Shown here in pieces: positions 23,976-30,877 of a DNA stretch of 40,054 nt (its first letter is position 1; every line of letters begins with the position of its first letter). The notes beneath the pieces are model-generated. The model was not told where the DNA came from, ran no database searches, and saw only the letters and a list, made by a program, of their open reading frames with translations. The DNA is taken from assembly GCA_948482865.1 (NCBI GenBank), contig CAOMHR010000002.1, positions 1 to 40,054 on the forward strand, given 5' to 3'. Position numbers and translations under genes: made by a program. Source of the stretch: Christensenellaceae bacterium (lineage in GTDB: Bacteria; Bacillota; Clostridia; Christensenellales; Borkfalkiaceae).

Positions 23976-24009
23976 GTGCCAAAATTAAATTTTTAAATCT
24001 ATTTGCTGT

Positions 24010-24447
24010 TTATCTATCTCTACCCAAAAGATAGTCAAGGCTTATATCAAGATAATCGGCAAGCTCAATTAAAGAATGAATTTGCGGTTCTGTACCTTTT
24101 TTCCAGTCAACAAAATGCGACGATTTAATTTTAGAATCAGCATTAATTCTGTATCTTGTTATCTTTTTACTTTTAAGTATGTTTCTTAAATGTTCATAAA
24201 ACGGCGGACATTCTTTCGGAATAAAGTCAATAACAGTTTCACTGCGCCCAGCAAGAAAATCAAGCGAACAATTAAAATAATCGGCTATTGCGATAAACTG
24301 TGGCAAGCGCATAGTATTTCTTCCTTTTTTCCAATAACCCACAGTTCCTATTGCAACGCCTAAAACATTTGCAAGCTCTTTATTGCTTATTCCTTTTTCA
24401 TTCATTAGTTCTGATAATCGTTCACTGATATTAACTGTTGTTTCCAT
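24010..24447 (-). CDS. Tandem double-HTH XRE-family regulator
   Basis: 145 residues made of two Xre/Cro-type helix-turn-helix units in a row. The first (about 7-68): ISERLSELMNEKGISNKELANVLGVAIGTVGYWKKG ending LDFLAGR. The second (about 83-145): HLRNILKSKKITRYRINADSKIKSSHFVDWKKGTEP ending LDYLLGRDR. Both end in the same L-D-[FY]-L-[AL]-G-R, pointing to an internal duplication. It is divergent from the Cys-rich small gene, and TACTATA motifs lie between them as likely operators. Start chosen by AAGGAG eight bases upstream. Partner signal unknown. Confidence 0.9.
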   Translation of the reverse strand: METTVNISERLSELMNEKGISNKELANVLGVAIGTVGYWKKGRNTMRLPQFIAIADYFNCSLDFLAGRSETVIDFIPKECPPFYEHLRNILKSKKITRYRINADSKIKSSHFVDWKKGTEPQIHSLIELADYLDISLDYLLGRDR

Positions 24448-24466
24448 AATATACTCCTTAAATTAG

Positions 24467-24539
24467 TATAGTAGGAAAGTTGCAAAAACGCTTGACGCTT
24501 AACAAAACATACTATATAATATTCACAATTCTTACTATA
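24467..24539. promoter_or_regulatory. Divergent control region with three TACTATA motifs
   Basis: TATAGTA (24467-24473), TACTATA (24510-24516) and TACTATA (24533-24539) lie between the divergent regulator and Cys-rich genes. A plus-strand promoter TTGACG (24492-24497), 17-base spacer, TATAAT (24515-24520) overlaps the middle motif. These are likely binding sites of the double-HTH protein, which would repress the small gene and itself. Confidence 0.68.
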
Positions 24540-24559
24540 TTAAATAAAAGGGGTGTACT

Positions 24560-24847
24560 ATGGAATACAAAAGAAAAGAATGTTGGTGTTGCAATGCTTA
24601 TCGTGCCTATTACACAAAAGCATTATGTCATTTTGAAAAGGACGGAAACGGTTTTTGTCGTGCGCATAATATTATAATTTCTGATAAACATCACACTTGT
24701 GAAAAGTGGTGTTTCAATGGTATACGCAGACGAATTAGAAAAAACGTGTCTTTAAAGGCTTTAAATAAGGCTCTTGATAATCTCGTCGAAATCAGACAAA
24801 TTATAGTGGACGAAATTGACGAAAATAAGAAAAACCCTATTGACTAA
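24560..24847 (+). CDS. Small cysteine-rich protein of unknown function
   Basis: 95 residues. The N-terminal half holds seven cysteines (8, 10, 11, 23, 33, 47, 51) and several histidines (ECWCC, ALCHF, FCRAH, HHTCEKWC), suggesting one or two bound metal ions. The C-terminal half is a charged helix (LKALNKALDNLVEIRQIIVDEIDENK). I do not recognise a family. The gene has its own consensus promoter and an AAAGGGG site, and is divergent from the double-HTH regulator, which makes a regulated, probably accessory function likely. Confidence 0.72.
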   Translation: MEYKRKECWCCNAYRAYYTKALCHFEKDGNGFCRAHNIIISDKHHTCEKWCFNGIRRRIRKNVSLKALNKALDNLVEIRQIIVDEIDENKKNPID

Positions 24848-24849
24848 AA

Positions 24850-24888
24850 GAAAAATAACGTAAGCTGTCTTGGTTCAACTTACGTTAT
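24850..24888 (-). terminator. Terminator downstream of tRNA-Arg
   Basis: Perfect 10-bp arms ATAACGTAAG (24855-24864) and CTTACGTTAT (24879-24888). On the minus strand a T-rich tract (TTTTTCTTTT) follows, so it ends the tRNA transcript. In the plus direction there is no T run after it. Confidence 0.82.
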
Positions 24889-24891
24889 GAT

Positions 24892-24969
24892 TGGTGCGTC
24901 TGCCGGGACTCGAACCCGGAAACCTTTCGCGTCGGAGACGAACGTTCTATCCAATTGAACTACAGGCGC
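24892..24969 (-). tRNA. tRNA-Arg (anticodon CCG)
   Basis: Complete cloverleaf on the minus strand: acceptor GCGCCTG/CAGACGC, D stem GTTC/GAAC, anticodon stem TTCGT/GCGAA with loop CTCCGAC (anticodon CCG, reads CGG), T stem CCGGG/CCCGG with TTCGAGT loop, and encoded CCA. The fourth acceptor pair is a C-A mismatch. Confidence 0.93.
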
Positions 24970-24994
24970 AAAATATTAAGTTGCAGGTCTGCTG

Positions 24995-25177
24995 TTACCG
25001 CCTTACAAAGGCGTTTAAATTTTCGTCATAGACGTAACCCAGATTACCCAGCCTTGAAACAATGCTTTCGCACGGCAGATCCGAATCTTCGCAAAGCGCG
25101 GCAAGCGAGCCGTATCCGTCGCGCAGTTTGGTGTTTATATAGGAAAGTAAAATAAAATCGTCCTGCGGCAAATCCAT
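24995..25177 (-). CDS. DUF4250 domain protein
   Basis: 60 residues starting MDLPQDDFILLSYINTKLRD, the hallmark of DUF4250, a short helical protein family widespread in Bacillota with unknown function. The rest (LAALCEDSDLPCESIVSRLGNLGYVYDENLNAF) resembles a small helix-turn-helix-like fold. A longer reading with six more residues is possible, but those codons lie over the -10 box, so the ATG at 25177 is preferred. There is no ribosome-binding site; the ATG coincides with the predicted transcription start, suggesting a leaderless message. Confidence 0.88.
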   Translation of the reverse strand: MDLPQDDFILLSYINTKLRDGYGSLAALCEDSDLPCESIVSRLGNLGYVYDENLNAFVRR

Positions 25178-25183
25178 ACGGGT

Positions 25184-25234
25184 ATTATACCACAAAACAA
25201 ATTAATTGCAAATATTACGGCGGCGTGATATAAT
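25184..25234. promoter_or_regulatory. Divergent promoters sharing one palindromic -35 box
   Basis: TTGCAA (25206-25211) is its own reverse complement. To the left, 16 bases away, is TATAAT (25184-25189 on the minus strand) for the DUF4250 gene. To the right, 17 bases away, is TATAAT (25229-25234) for mnmA. The same hexamer can thus serve as -35 box for both genes, making the two initiations mutually exclusive. Confidence 0.75.
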
Positions 25235-25270
25235 AATTTTAAAATCAAAAAAATTTAAACGGTGTGAAAA

Positions 25271-26344
25271 ATGTCTAAAACGGTCGTCGTGGGAATGAGC
25301 GGCGGAGTGGATTCGTCCGCGGCTGCGCTCATATTAAAGCGGCAGGGTTACAACGTAATAGGGCTGTATATGCTTAACTGGGAAGAGCAGGACGCGCGCG
25401 GCGCGTGTTCCGCCGAAAACGACTATGCCGACGTGCAGAGAGTGTGTTCGGCGCTGGATATCCCCTATTACAGCGTAAATTTTGCCAAGCAGTACAACGA
25501 GAGAGTTTTTTCATATTTCCTTGAAGAATACCGCGCGGGCAGAACGCCCAACCCCGACGTGCTGTGCAACCGCGAGATAAAATTCGGACCATTCCGCGAC
25601 TACGCGCTGAGTATGGGCGCGGACTTTGTCGCCACGGGGCACTACTGCAAAATAGAACATACGGGCGGCAGGCACCGCCTTATGAAAGCCGCGGACGCGG
25701 GCAAGGACCAGACCTATTTTTTAAACCAGGTGCGCGAATGCCAGCTTGAAAACGTGCTGTTCCCCCTTGCGGATTTGCCCAAATCAGAAGTTAGAAAACT
25801 TGCGGAAGAATACGGGCTTTCTACCGCAGCAAAAAAGGATTCCACGGGGATATGCTTTATCGGAGAGCGCAATTTCAGAAAATTTTTGCAGAACTACCTG
25901 CCTGCGCAGAGCGGAAAAATTCTCACCCTTGACGGCGAAGAAGTGGGTACGCACATAGGGCTTATGTACTACACTATTGGGCAGCGCAAGGGGCTTGACC
26001 TTGGCGGCAGAGCGGGTGAAGAAGGCAGATGGTTTGCGGTTAAAAAGGACCTGAAAAACAATATCCTTTACGTATCGCACGGCGACGAAAGTCCGCTGTA
26101 CTCCAAAGCCTGCAAAGTTTCGGGACTGAACTGGATTGGCTTTGACCCCGCCGCATCCTTTGACTGCACCGCCAAATTCCGCTACCGCCAAGCCGAACAG
26201 AGCGTAAAAGTGAACCTGAAAGACGGCTGCGCATTCGTTGAATTCGGTACGCCCCAGCGCGCCGTGACCGAAGGACAGTACGCGGTATTTTACGACAGTG
26301 TTGCGTGTCTTGGCGGCGGCGTAATCGAAGAAGTATATTATTAA
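25271..26344 (+). CDS. mnmA: tRNA-specific 2-thiouridylase MnmA
   Basis: Adds sulfur to position 2 of the wobble uridine in tRNA-Lys, -Glu and -Gln, using ATP and a persulfide donor. The N-terminal PP-loop GMSGGVDSS (8-16) binds ATP. Catalytic Cys99 lies in NPDVLCN and the resolving Cys195 in STGICFIGER. GQRKGL follows in the tRNA-binding part, and a C-terminal beta-barrel ends the protein. Length 357 is typical. The ribosome-binding site is weak (GGTGTG). It shares a palindromic -35 box with the divergent DUF4250 gene and is followed by a transporter gene 33 bases later. Confidence 0.97.
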   Translation: MSKTVVVGMSGGVDSSAAALILKRQGYNVIGLYMLNWEEQDARGACSAENDYADVQRVCSALDIPYYSVNFAKQYNERVFSYFLEEYRAGRTPNPDVLCNREIKFGPFRDYALSMGADFVATGHYCKIEHTGGRHRLMKAADAGKDQTYFLNQVRECQLENVLFPLADLPKSEVRKLAEEYGLSTAAKKDSTGICFIGERNFRKFLQNYLPAQSGKILTLDGEEVGTHIGLMYYTIGQRKGLDLGGRAGEEGRWFAVKKDLKNNILYVSHGDESPLYSKACKVSGLNWIGFDPAASFDCTAKFRYRQAEQSVKVNLKDGCAFVEFGTPQRAVTEGQYAVFYDSVACLGGGVIEEVYY

Positions 26345-26377
26345 TTCGCAATAAAACAAAAACGGACGTAGTTTATT

Positions 26378-27406
26378 ATGGGAATGATTTATCTGAAAGT
26401 TTTGATAATAATGCTGGTGCTTGCCGCGTTCGCGATACCGGGGTTCGCGCTGAAAAAATTGAAAATGATAGGCGAAGGCGGGACATATACCCTTTCCAAC
26501 GTGCTGCTTTACGTCTGCCAACCCGCGCAGGTCGTCAAATCATTTTGCGTATTCTCCGACTCGGAATTCGAAATAGTGACCGCGGTTGACCGCCTTGTTC
26601 TGCTTAAAAACTTCGGCATATCCTTTGCCTTTGCGTTCGCGTCGCTTTTTCTGATGCTGGGCGTTTCAAAGCTGGTATTTATAAAAGCAAAGGACAAGAG
26701 CGCGGCGAGAGTATACTCTTACGTGGCGGTCTTTTCAAACTGCGGGTTTTTGGGCGTGCCGTTTGTGGAAGCGTTTACCGACGGCAACCCGCTTGCGACA
26801 ATGTACATTATGGTCTTCAACGTCGCGTTCATAATACTGTGCTGGACGGTGGGCGTAGTGCTTATAACGGGCGACTTTAAACAGATACGCCCGAAGAAAA
26901 TCTTCCTTAACCCCGCGATACTTGCAAGCGTAGTTTCGGCAGTTTTGTTTTTTGTTCCGGAAATAAACTTTTTTATGATAGACGCGGTAAAAGGCATAGG
27001 GATATTCCCCAAGTATCTGGGTTACTGCACCGCGCCCCTTTCAATGATTATAGTGGGAATACGGCTTGCCGAAACGCCTGCAAAAAGTTTGTTCTGCAAA
27101 AAAGGCGTGTACGTGAGCGGCGCTCTGCGGCTTGTCGCCGCGCCCTTTCTGACGCTTTTGATTGTGTTGCCATTTGCGGGATTTTTCGGCAAGGGCGCGG
27201 AATACGGCTTTGAAGAATACGTTTACCTTGCGCCCGTAATTGCAATGACAATGTCGCCCGCCGCGTCCGTCGTAGCAATGGCGGAAACTTTTGACGGCGA
27301 CAAAGAAACGGCGACCGCCGCATTTGTGACAAACACGATTTTAAGCGTGGTTACAATTCCGCTTGTGATAACGGCGGTTGTGGCGATATTTCAGATACCC
27401 GTTTAA
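26378..27406 (+). CDS. AEC-family transporter (auxin efflux carrier type)
   Basis: 342-residue integral membrane protein with about ten helices in two groups of five, separated by a charged loop around KQIRPKKIF. Typical features are LSNVLLYVCQPAQVVKSF in the first half, YVAVFSNCGFLGVPFVEAFTDG (the conserved Asn-Cys-Gly-Phe/Gly-Pro region, about 114-135), and AMTMSPAASVVAMAE near the end. Bacterial relatives move malate, malonate or other small organic acids; the substrate is not readable. It is probably co-transcribed with mnmA, though the pathways are unrelated. Two in-frame ATG codons (26378 and 26384) could start it. Confidence 0.9.
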   Translation: MGMIYLKVLIIMLVLAAFAIPGFALKKLKMIGEGGTYTLSNVLLYVCQPAQVVKSFCVFSDSEFEIVTAVDRLVLLKNFGISFAFAFASLFLMLGVSKLVFIKAKDKSAARVYSYVAVFSNCGFLGVPFVEAFTDGNPLATMYIMVFNVAFIILCWTVGVVLITGDFKQIRPKKIFLNPAILASVVSAVLFFVPEINFFMIDAVKGIGIFPKYLGYCTAPLSMIIVGIRLAETPAKSLFCKKGVYVSGALRLVAAPFLTLLIVLPFAGFFGKGAEYGFEEYVYLAPVIAMTMSPAASVVAMAETFDGDKETATAAFVTNTILSVVTIPLVITAVVAIFQIPV

Positions 27407-27459
27407 CCGCGTATATTTATTGCGTTAACTTTATTAAATGCCGCATATAAGGCAGTAAA

Positions 27460-27491
27460 CAAAAATACCGCGCGGCTTAAAGCCGCGCGGT
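27460..27491 (-). terminator. Terminator of the 27.5-29.4 kb lipoprotein gene
   Basis: Perfect 10-bp GC-rich arms ACCGCGCGGC (27467-27476) and GCCGCGCGGT (27482-27491) with a TTAAA loop. TTTTT follows on the minus strand (27461-27465). No T run exists in the plus direction, but the hairpin may still protect the mRNA of the convergent transporter gene. Confidence 0.87.
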
Positions 27492-27507
27492 AAAGCGTTT
27501 GTTTTAA

Positions 27508-29403
27508 TTATCCTTCGTCAACGACGCGTTGGGAAATTACAAGATTTTTCAAAACCACCGTTCTGTCCGCTTTGTCCGCTGTCTGGATTTTGAGTCCTTT
27601 CCAGCTTTCCGCGGTAACGGAGACGGTCTGTTTATATTCTTCTTTGGTTCCGTTCTTTAAGGTAAGAGTAACTTCTTTACCGTCAAGGTCTACGATAAAC
27701 TCGAAAGAATATTCGGTACCCGCCGCATAGGCGAATCCGTTGCCCTGCACGGTGTCGCCGTCCGTAGTGTTCGCTACGCCCAGCTTTTTATCCTTGCTTG
27801 TCCTGAGCGCGGCAAACGTATCCGCCCTATCGGTTGAGTCATTGCTGATGAGCTGTAACGGACTCCAGTTGCCCGTAGCGGAATCCGAAGTTGTTCCGTT
27901 GCCGTAATTGGACAAACTTATGCTTCCTTCAACCTTATACACGCCCGAAGTCAACCCTTCGTCAAACACTAAAAACGCCAGCGCGGATTTCCCCGTTTCG
28001 CCGTCATAACCTTTGTCCGTTACGGTCAGGGTATTGCCCGCCGCGGTTACGCTGTACTTGCCGTCCCAAGCCGTAACTTCGGTCGTGTTGTTGGTCATTC
28101 CGTAAATTTTTATACCGTCCGCCAGAGCGGTTTGATTTTCCTTACCTATGCCGACCGTACCGTTTAAAATATTTGAATACTTGGTTTTGTATCTGTATTT
28201 TATCTGTTCCACTTCAACGGCGGTAAACTGAGCGGTCACCGCTTCACCGTCCTTGTTTTCGGTATCTGGAATTGCGTATGCGTATATCGCCTGACCGTCT
28301 TCCAAATCGGGCAAGTCGTCCTTTGTCAGAATTTCATACTTTCCGCTGTTGAGCGCGGGAAGAACCACCGTCCTATCGTGAGCGTGGTCGTTTTCGCAAA
28401 GAAGTTTAAGCGAGCCTTCCGTGAACGTTCCGTTTTCGGCTTTGGGCAGAACCCAGTTTGCCTTGTCTTCCAATTTCCATTCGTGTCCGGTTGCCGCCGA
28501 AGTGAGTTGGTATTCGGTTACCGTATTGCCCTTTCCGTCCCTGTATCTGCCGAAGTCGGTCTTGGTATACGCGATATTCCCGACGGTCGTGCAGGTTGCT
28601 TCCGCCGCGTTTTTTGTTTCTACAACCGTTTCTTTAAGAATGCCGCCTTCCCACACCGCAATATGATAAATGCTTATGCTGCCGCTCTTTTCGCCGTCGC
28701 CCGCGCTTGCCCCGCCGAAGTAATAGGTACCCGCCTTTTCAACTTCGAACACAAGCGTGGTTATATGGTTGCCGTTGCCCACAGACTGCCTTTCAACGTC
28801 TTTGAAATCTTTGTCTTTAAGCACCGCACTGCGGAGCGTGTTGGAAGAACCGCCGCACACATAAGCCACAATTACCGAATTGTCTTTTTCTATTTCGAAT
28901 TTAAGCGCGCCTGTTACGGCTTTCGTTTCAGCGTTTTGTTTGGCAATTCCACCCATCTTTATACAGTGGGTGAAGGATACTGCCGTTCCGCCGTAAATAC
29001 TGCTTTTGCCGCTGTCGGAAACGCTCAGCCCGCCCGTGGCAAACACTCCCGTATCCGCCGCTATTTCCGTTTTGTCCGCGACCGCCGTCGAACCGTTTAC
29101 GTTTATCCTGAATTTTTCGATTGCGTACTTAATTTCCAAAGCCCACCCGCAGGTGTCGCACTCGCCGTTTTTGTCTTCGTCGGTATGCTTGGTCTTGACG
29201 TACGCTTCCGTATGTCCCGCGTTAAGGCAGGCGTGCCAGTGACCGTCTTTATCGTTTGACCAAGCCGTGGCAAAATTACAGGTATGTTTGTCGCCGTCGC
29301 CGTTGTTATTGCCGCCGCAAGCCGTCACGCCGAACGTTGCGGTTGCAGTTACCGCGCAAAGCCCCGCGACAATCAACTTTTTAAAAAACTTGTTCTTACC
29401 CAT
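27508..29403 (-). CDS. Surface lipoprotein with Cys/His ribbon module and carbohydrate-binding-like domains
   Basis: 631 residues. The signal peptide ends at VTAC (Cys29), followed by an Asn/Gly/Asp linker. Residues 38-88 form a ribbon-like module (HTCNFATAW, DGHWHACLNAGHTE, GECDTCGW) of the same general type as in the GH5 lipoprotein. Two similar beta-rich domains follow, about 92-255 (FRINVNGSTAV, GTAVSFTHCIKMGG, AGTYYFGG) and about 405-631 (DGIKIYGMTNN, YSFEFIVDLDGKEVTLTLKNG). They are separated by linker modules with ATCTTVGNIAYTKTDFGRYRDGKGN. No catalytic residues are recognisable; carbohydrate binding is inferred. It has a single promoter overlapped by an operator-like palindrome, and its leader holds a long inverted repeat. 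Confidence 0.78.
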   Translation of the reverse strand: MGKNKFFKKLIVAGLCAVTATATFGVTACGGNNNGDGDKHTCNFATAWSNDKDGHWHACLNAGHTEAYVKTKHTDEDKNGECDTCGWALEIKYAIEKFRINVNGSTAVADKTEIAADTGVFATGGLSVSDSGKSSIYGGTAVSFTHCIKMGGIAKQNAETKAVTGALKFEIEKDNSVIVAYVCGGSSNTLRSAVLKDKDFKDVERQSVGNGNHITTLVFEVEKAGTYYFGGASAGDGEKSGSISIYHIAVWEGGILKETVVETKNAAEATCTTVGNIAYTKTDFGRYRDGKGNTVTEYQLTSAATGHEWKLEDKANWVLPKAENGTFTEGSLKLLCENDHAHDRTVVLPALNSGKYEILTKDDLPDLEDGQAIYAYAIPDTENKDGEAVTAQFTAVEVEQIKYRYKTKYSNILNGTVGIGKENQTALADGIKIYGMTNNTTEVTAWDGKYSVTAAGNTLTVTDKGYDGETGKSALAFLVFDEGLTSGVYKVEGSISLSNYGNGTTSDSATGNWSPLQLISNDSTDRADTFAALRTSKDKKLGVANTTDGDTVQGNGFAYAAGTEYSFEFIVDLDGKEVTLTLKNGTKEEYKQTVSVTAESWKGLKIQTADKADRTVVLKNLVISQRVVDEG

Positions 29404-29438
29404 TTTCTACTCCCCGTATCTTTTTATAATCCGCCGCG

Positions 29439-29592
29439 GCGTGATACAGGCTTCCTTGTAATCGGGCGATAGAAGACAGACAAAATGCGCATAACCAGAA
29501 TTATTTTAATTAGTCAGAAAAAAATGAGAACGGTTACAAGACAAATTTATGTACTGCCGCCATTGCGGGACCCAAGGAAGGCTGTATCACGC
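29439..29592. repeat. Inverted-repeat-bounded element, copy 1
   Basis: Bounded by 20-base arms GCGTGATACAGGCTTCCTTG (29439-29458) and the inverse CAAGGAAGGCTGTATCACGC (29573-29592), 19 of 20 pairs matching. The same arms, in swapped order, bound a 267-bp element at 38210-38476, but the 114-bp interior here differs. It lies in the 5' leader of the lipoprotein gene, beginning about 15 bases after the predicted transcription start, so in RNA it would form one long closing stem. It could be a MITE-like element or a structured leader. No target duplication is obvious. Confidence 0.75.
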
Positions 29593-29612
29593 GCATAGCG
29601 TATTTACGTAAA

Positions 29613-29680
29613 CAATATAACGTAAATACGTTATATTGTCAAGCATTTTTTTACGTTTTTATGTTATAAATATAACGTAA
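29613..29680. promoter_or_regulatory. Lipoprotein promoter embedded in palindromic operators
   Basis: Minus-strand promoter TTGACA (29637-29642), 17-base spacer, TATATT (29614-29619). A perfect 12-bp palindrome CAATATAACGTA/TACGTTATATTG (29613-29624 with 29627-29638) spans both boxes. A second palindrome GTTATA/TATAAC (29663-29676) lies nearer the XRE gene, and the 10-mer TATAACGTAA occurs in both. The neighbouring XRE protein is the obvious candidate repressor of both genes. Confidence 0.75.
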
Positions 29681-29700
29681 AAATGCCATATGATTAATGT

Positions 29701-30003
29701 ATGGAAGTTATAGACAGAATCGAAGAATTAAGGCTTGAACGGCACTGGACAAAATACAGGCTGGCGGAAGAAGCGATGCTTACTTATTCCACGCTGTCCG
29801 CGGTATATACGCGCGGCACGCCGCCCAAACTTGAAATACTTGAAATGATTTGCAACGCGTTCGGCATAACGTTGGCGCAATTTTTCGCGGACGACGAAGA
29901 CGGCGTTTTATTGAGCTGCGAAGAAGTAAAACTATTGGAACTTTTCCGCGCCCTGCCGAAATATAAAAAGCAAGCCGTAATAGACCTGCTTAAAAAAGAT
30001 TGA
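29701..30003 (+). CDS. Small XRE-family helix-turn-helix regulator
   Basis: 100 residues. The HTH covers about 5-62 (IEELRLERHWTKYRLAEEAMLTYSTLSAVYTRGTPPKLEILEMICNAFGITLAQFF), and a C-terminal helix pair (SCEEVKLLELFRALPKYKKQAVIDLLKK) is typical of this clostridial subgroup. It is divergent from the surface lipoprotein gene, with palindromes in between, and probably represses it. No ribosome-binding site is visible before the ATG, and a TATGAT box lies six bases upstream, so the message could be leaderless, though no good -35 box accompanies it. Confidence 0.9.
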   Translation: MEVIDRIEELRLERHWTKYRLAEEAMLTYSTLSAVYTRGTPPKLEILEMICNAFGITLAQFFADDEDGVLLSCEEVKLLELFRALPKYKKQAVIDLLKKD

Positions 30004-30018
30004 TATATTGCTTACCAA

Positions 30019-30056
30019 AATTCGCCGACGGCGGGAGTGCTCCCACCGTCGGCTTT
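30019..30056. terminator. Bidirectional terminator between XRE and NERD genes
   Basis: Arms GCCGACGG (30024-30031) and CCGTCGGC (30046-30053), extended inward by GGGAG/CTCCC, separate two convergent genes. T-rich but short tails follow on both sides (CTTTCGTTT and GAATTTT). Confidence 0.78.
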
Positions 30057-30075
30057 CGTTTGTAAATTTACGGAA

Positions 30076-30864
30076 TTAAAGATTTTTTGTGAAGTTGCAT
30101 TTGGGATATTTTGCACAGCCGTAAAACTTACCGTTGTTTCCGTTACGCAAAACCAGATCCGCCCCGCAACGCGGGCATATGCCCAGACGGATACTGTTTT
30201 GCAAAACTTCAATGTTTCTGATATGCTCGGTTTCGCTTATCGCGCTGTTCTCTTTCAGAGCTAACAGCCTTTTATAATATTTTTCCATTTGCACGGGCGA
30301 TAAAAACGTACCCGTATCACTGTTAATTCTTTGCTTCAGGTCGCCGATGCCGCACACGCGGGAAGACCGTACGTTTGCGATATCTGCATCCGCCAAAAAG
30401 ACTACGAGATTTTGAAAAACGTTTCGTTCCCTCAATTGTTTTGAAAGCATATATATGTGCGTGGCGTTCTGCTTGACGGGATTGTAGAGTTTATGCCTTT
30501 CGCGTCCGGAAGCGAGAATCTGCGTCCATTCGCGCCACCCGTCACAACCGTAAATCCGCCCCGAATAATTTTTGGTTTCTACCACCCATATGCCGTGCCT
30601 GTTTATATAAATATGGTCAATCTGACAGGAGCGTCCGCGGCTGTCCGCAAATGTTATATTATTTATAACATATTGTTCTCCGGCAACGGTATTGCCAAGA
30701 ATACGCGCCACAATATTTTCGCCTATTTCCCCTTTGCGCTTTATTTCCTTGCCGTGGTCATAAAATATGCCCTTCCGTTTGGTTTTACCGCCGCTGATTT
30801 TTACGGCTAAACCGATAACGGCAAGTATAACAATTGCCGCAATAATTATACCCGCAATAAGCAT
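30076..30864 (-). CDS. Membrane-anchored NERD-domain protein with C-terminal zinc ribbon
   Basis: 262 residues. One N-terminal membrane helix (about 2-23) leads to a NERD (nuclease-related) domain, about 42-150: KGEIGENIVARIL, RSCQIDHIYINRHGIWVVETKNYSGRIYG with the Asp/Glu-x-Lys-type nuclease core (IDH, VVETKN), and LYNPVKQNATHIYMLSKQL. The last 33 residues are a topoisomerase-type zinc ribbon (CPRCGADLVLRNG, FYGCAKYPKCNFTKNL). The likely role is DNA processing at the membrane, but NERD proteins are poorly characterised. It is the last gene of the operon beginning at 35.98 kb, 13 bases after the ABC exporter gene. Confidence 0.9.
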   Translation of the reverse strand: MLIAGIIIAAIVILAVIGLAVKISGGKTKRKGIFYDHGKEIKRKGEIGENIVARILGNTVAGEQYVINNITFADSRGRSCQIDHIYINRHGIWVVETKNYSGRIYGCDGWREWTQILASGRERHKLYNPVKQNATHIYMLSKQLRERNVFQNLVVFLADADIANVRSSRVCGIGDLKQRINSDTGTFLSPVQMEKYYKRLLALKENSAISETEHIRNIEVLQNSIRLGICPRCGADLVLRNGNNGKFYGCAKYPKCNFTKNL

Positions 30865-30877
30865 TTGCTTTTACTCC

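Noticed and set aside
22872..24969. Integrated element with att sites at tRNA-Arg
   Set aside because: No second copy of the tRNA 3' end was found to the left and no integrase gene is present.
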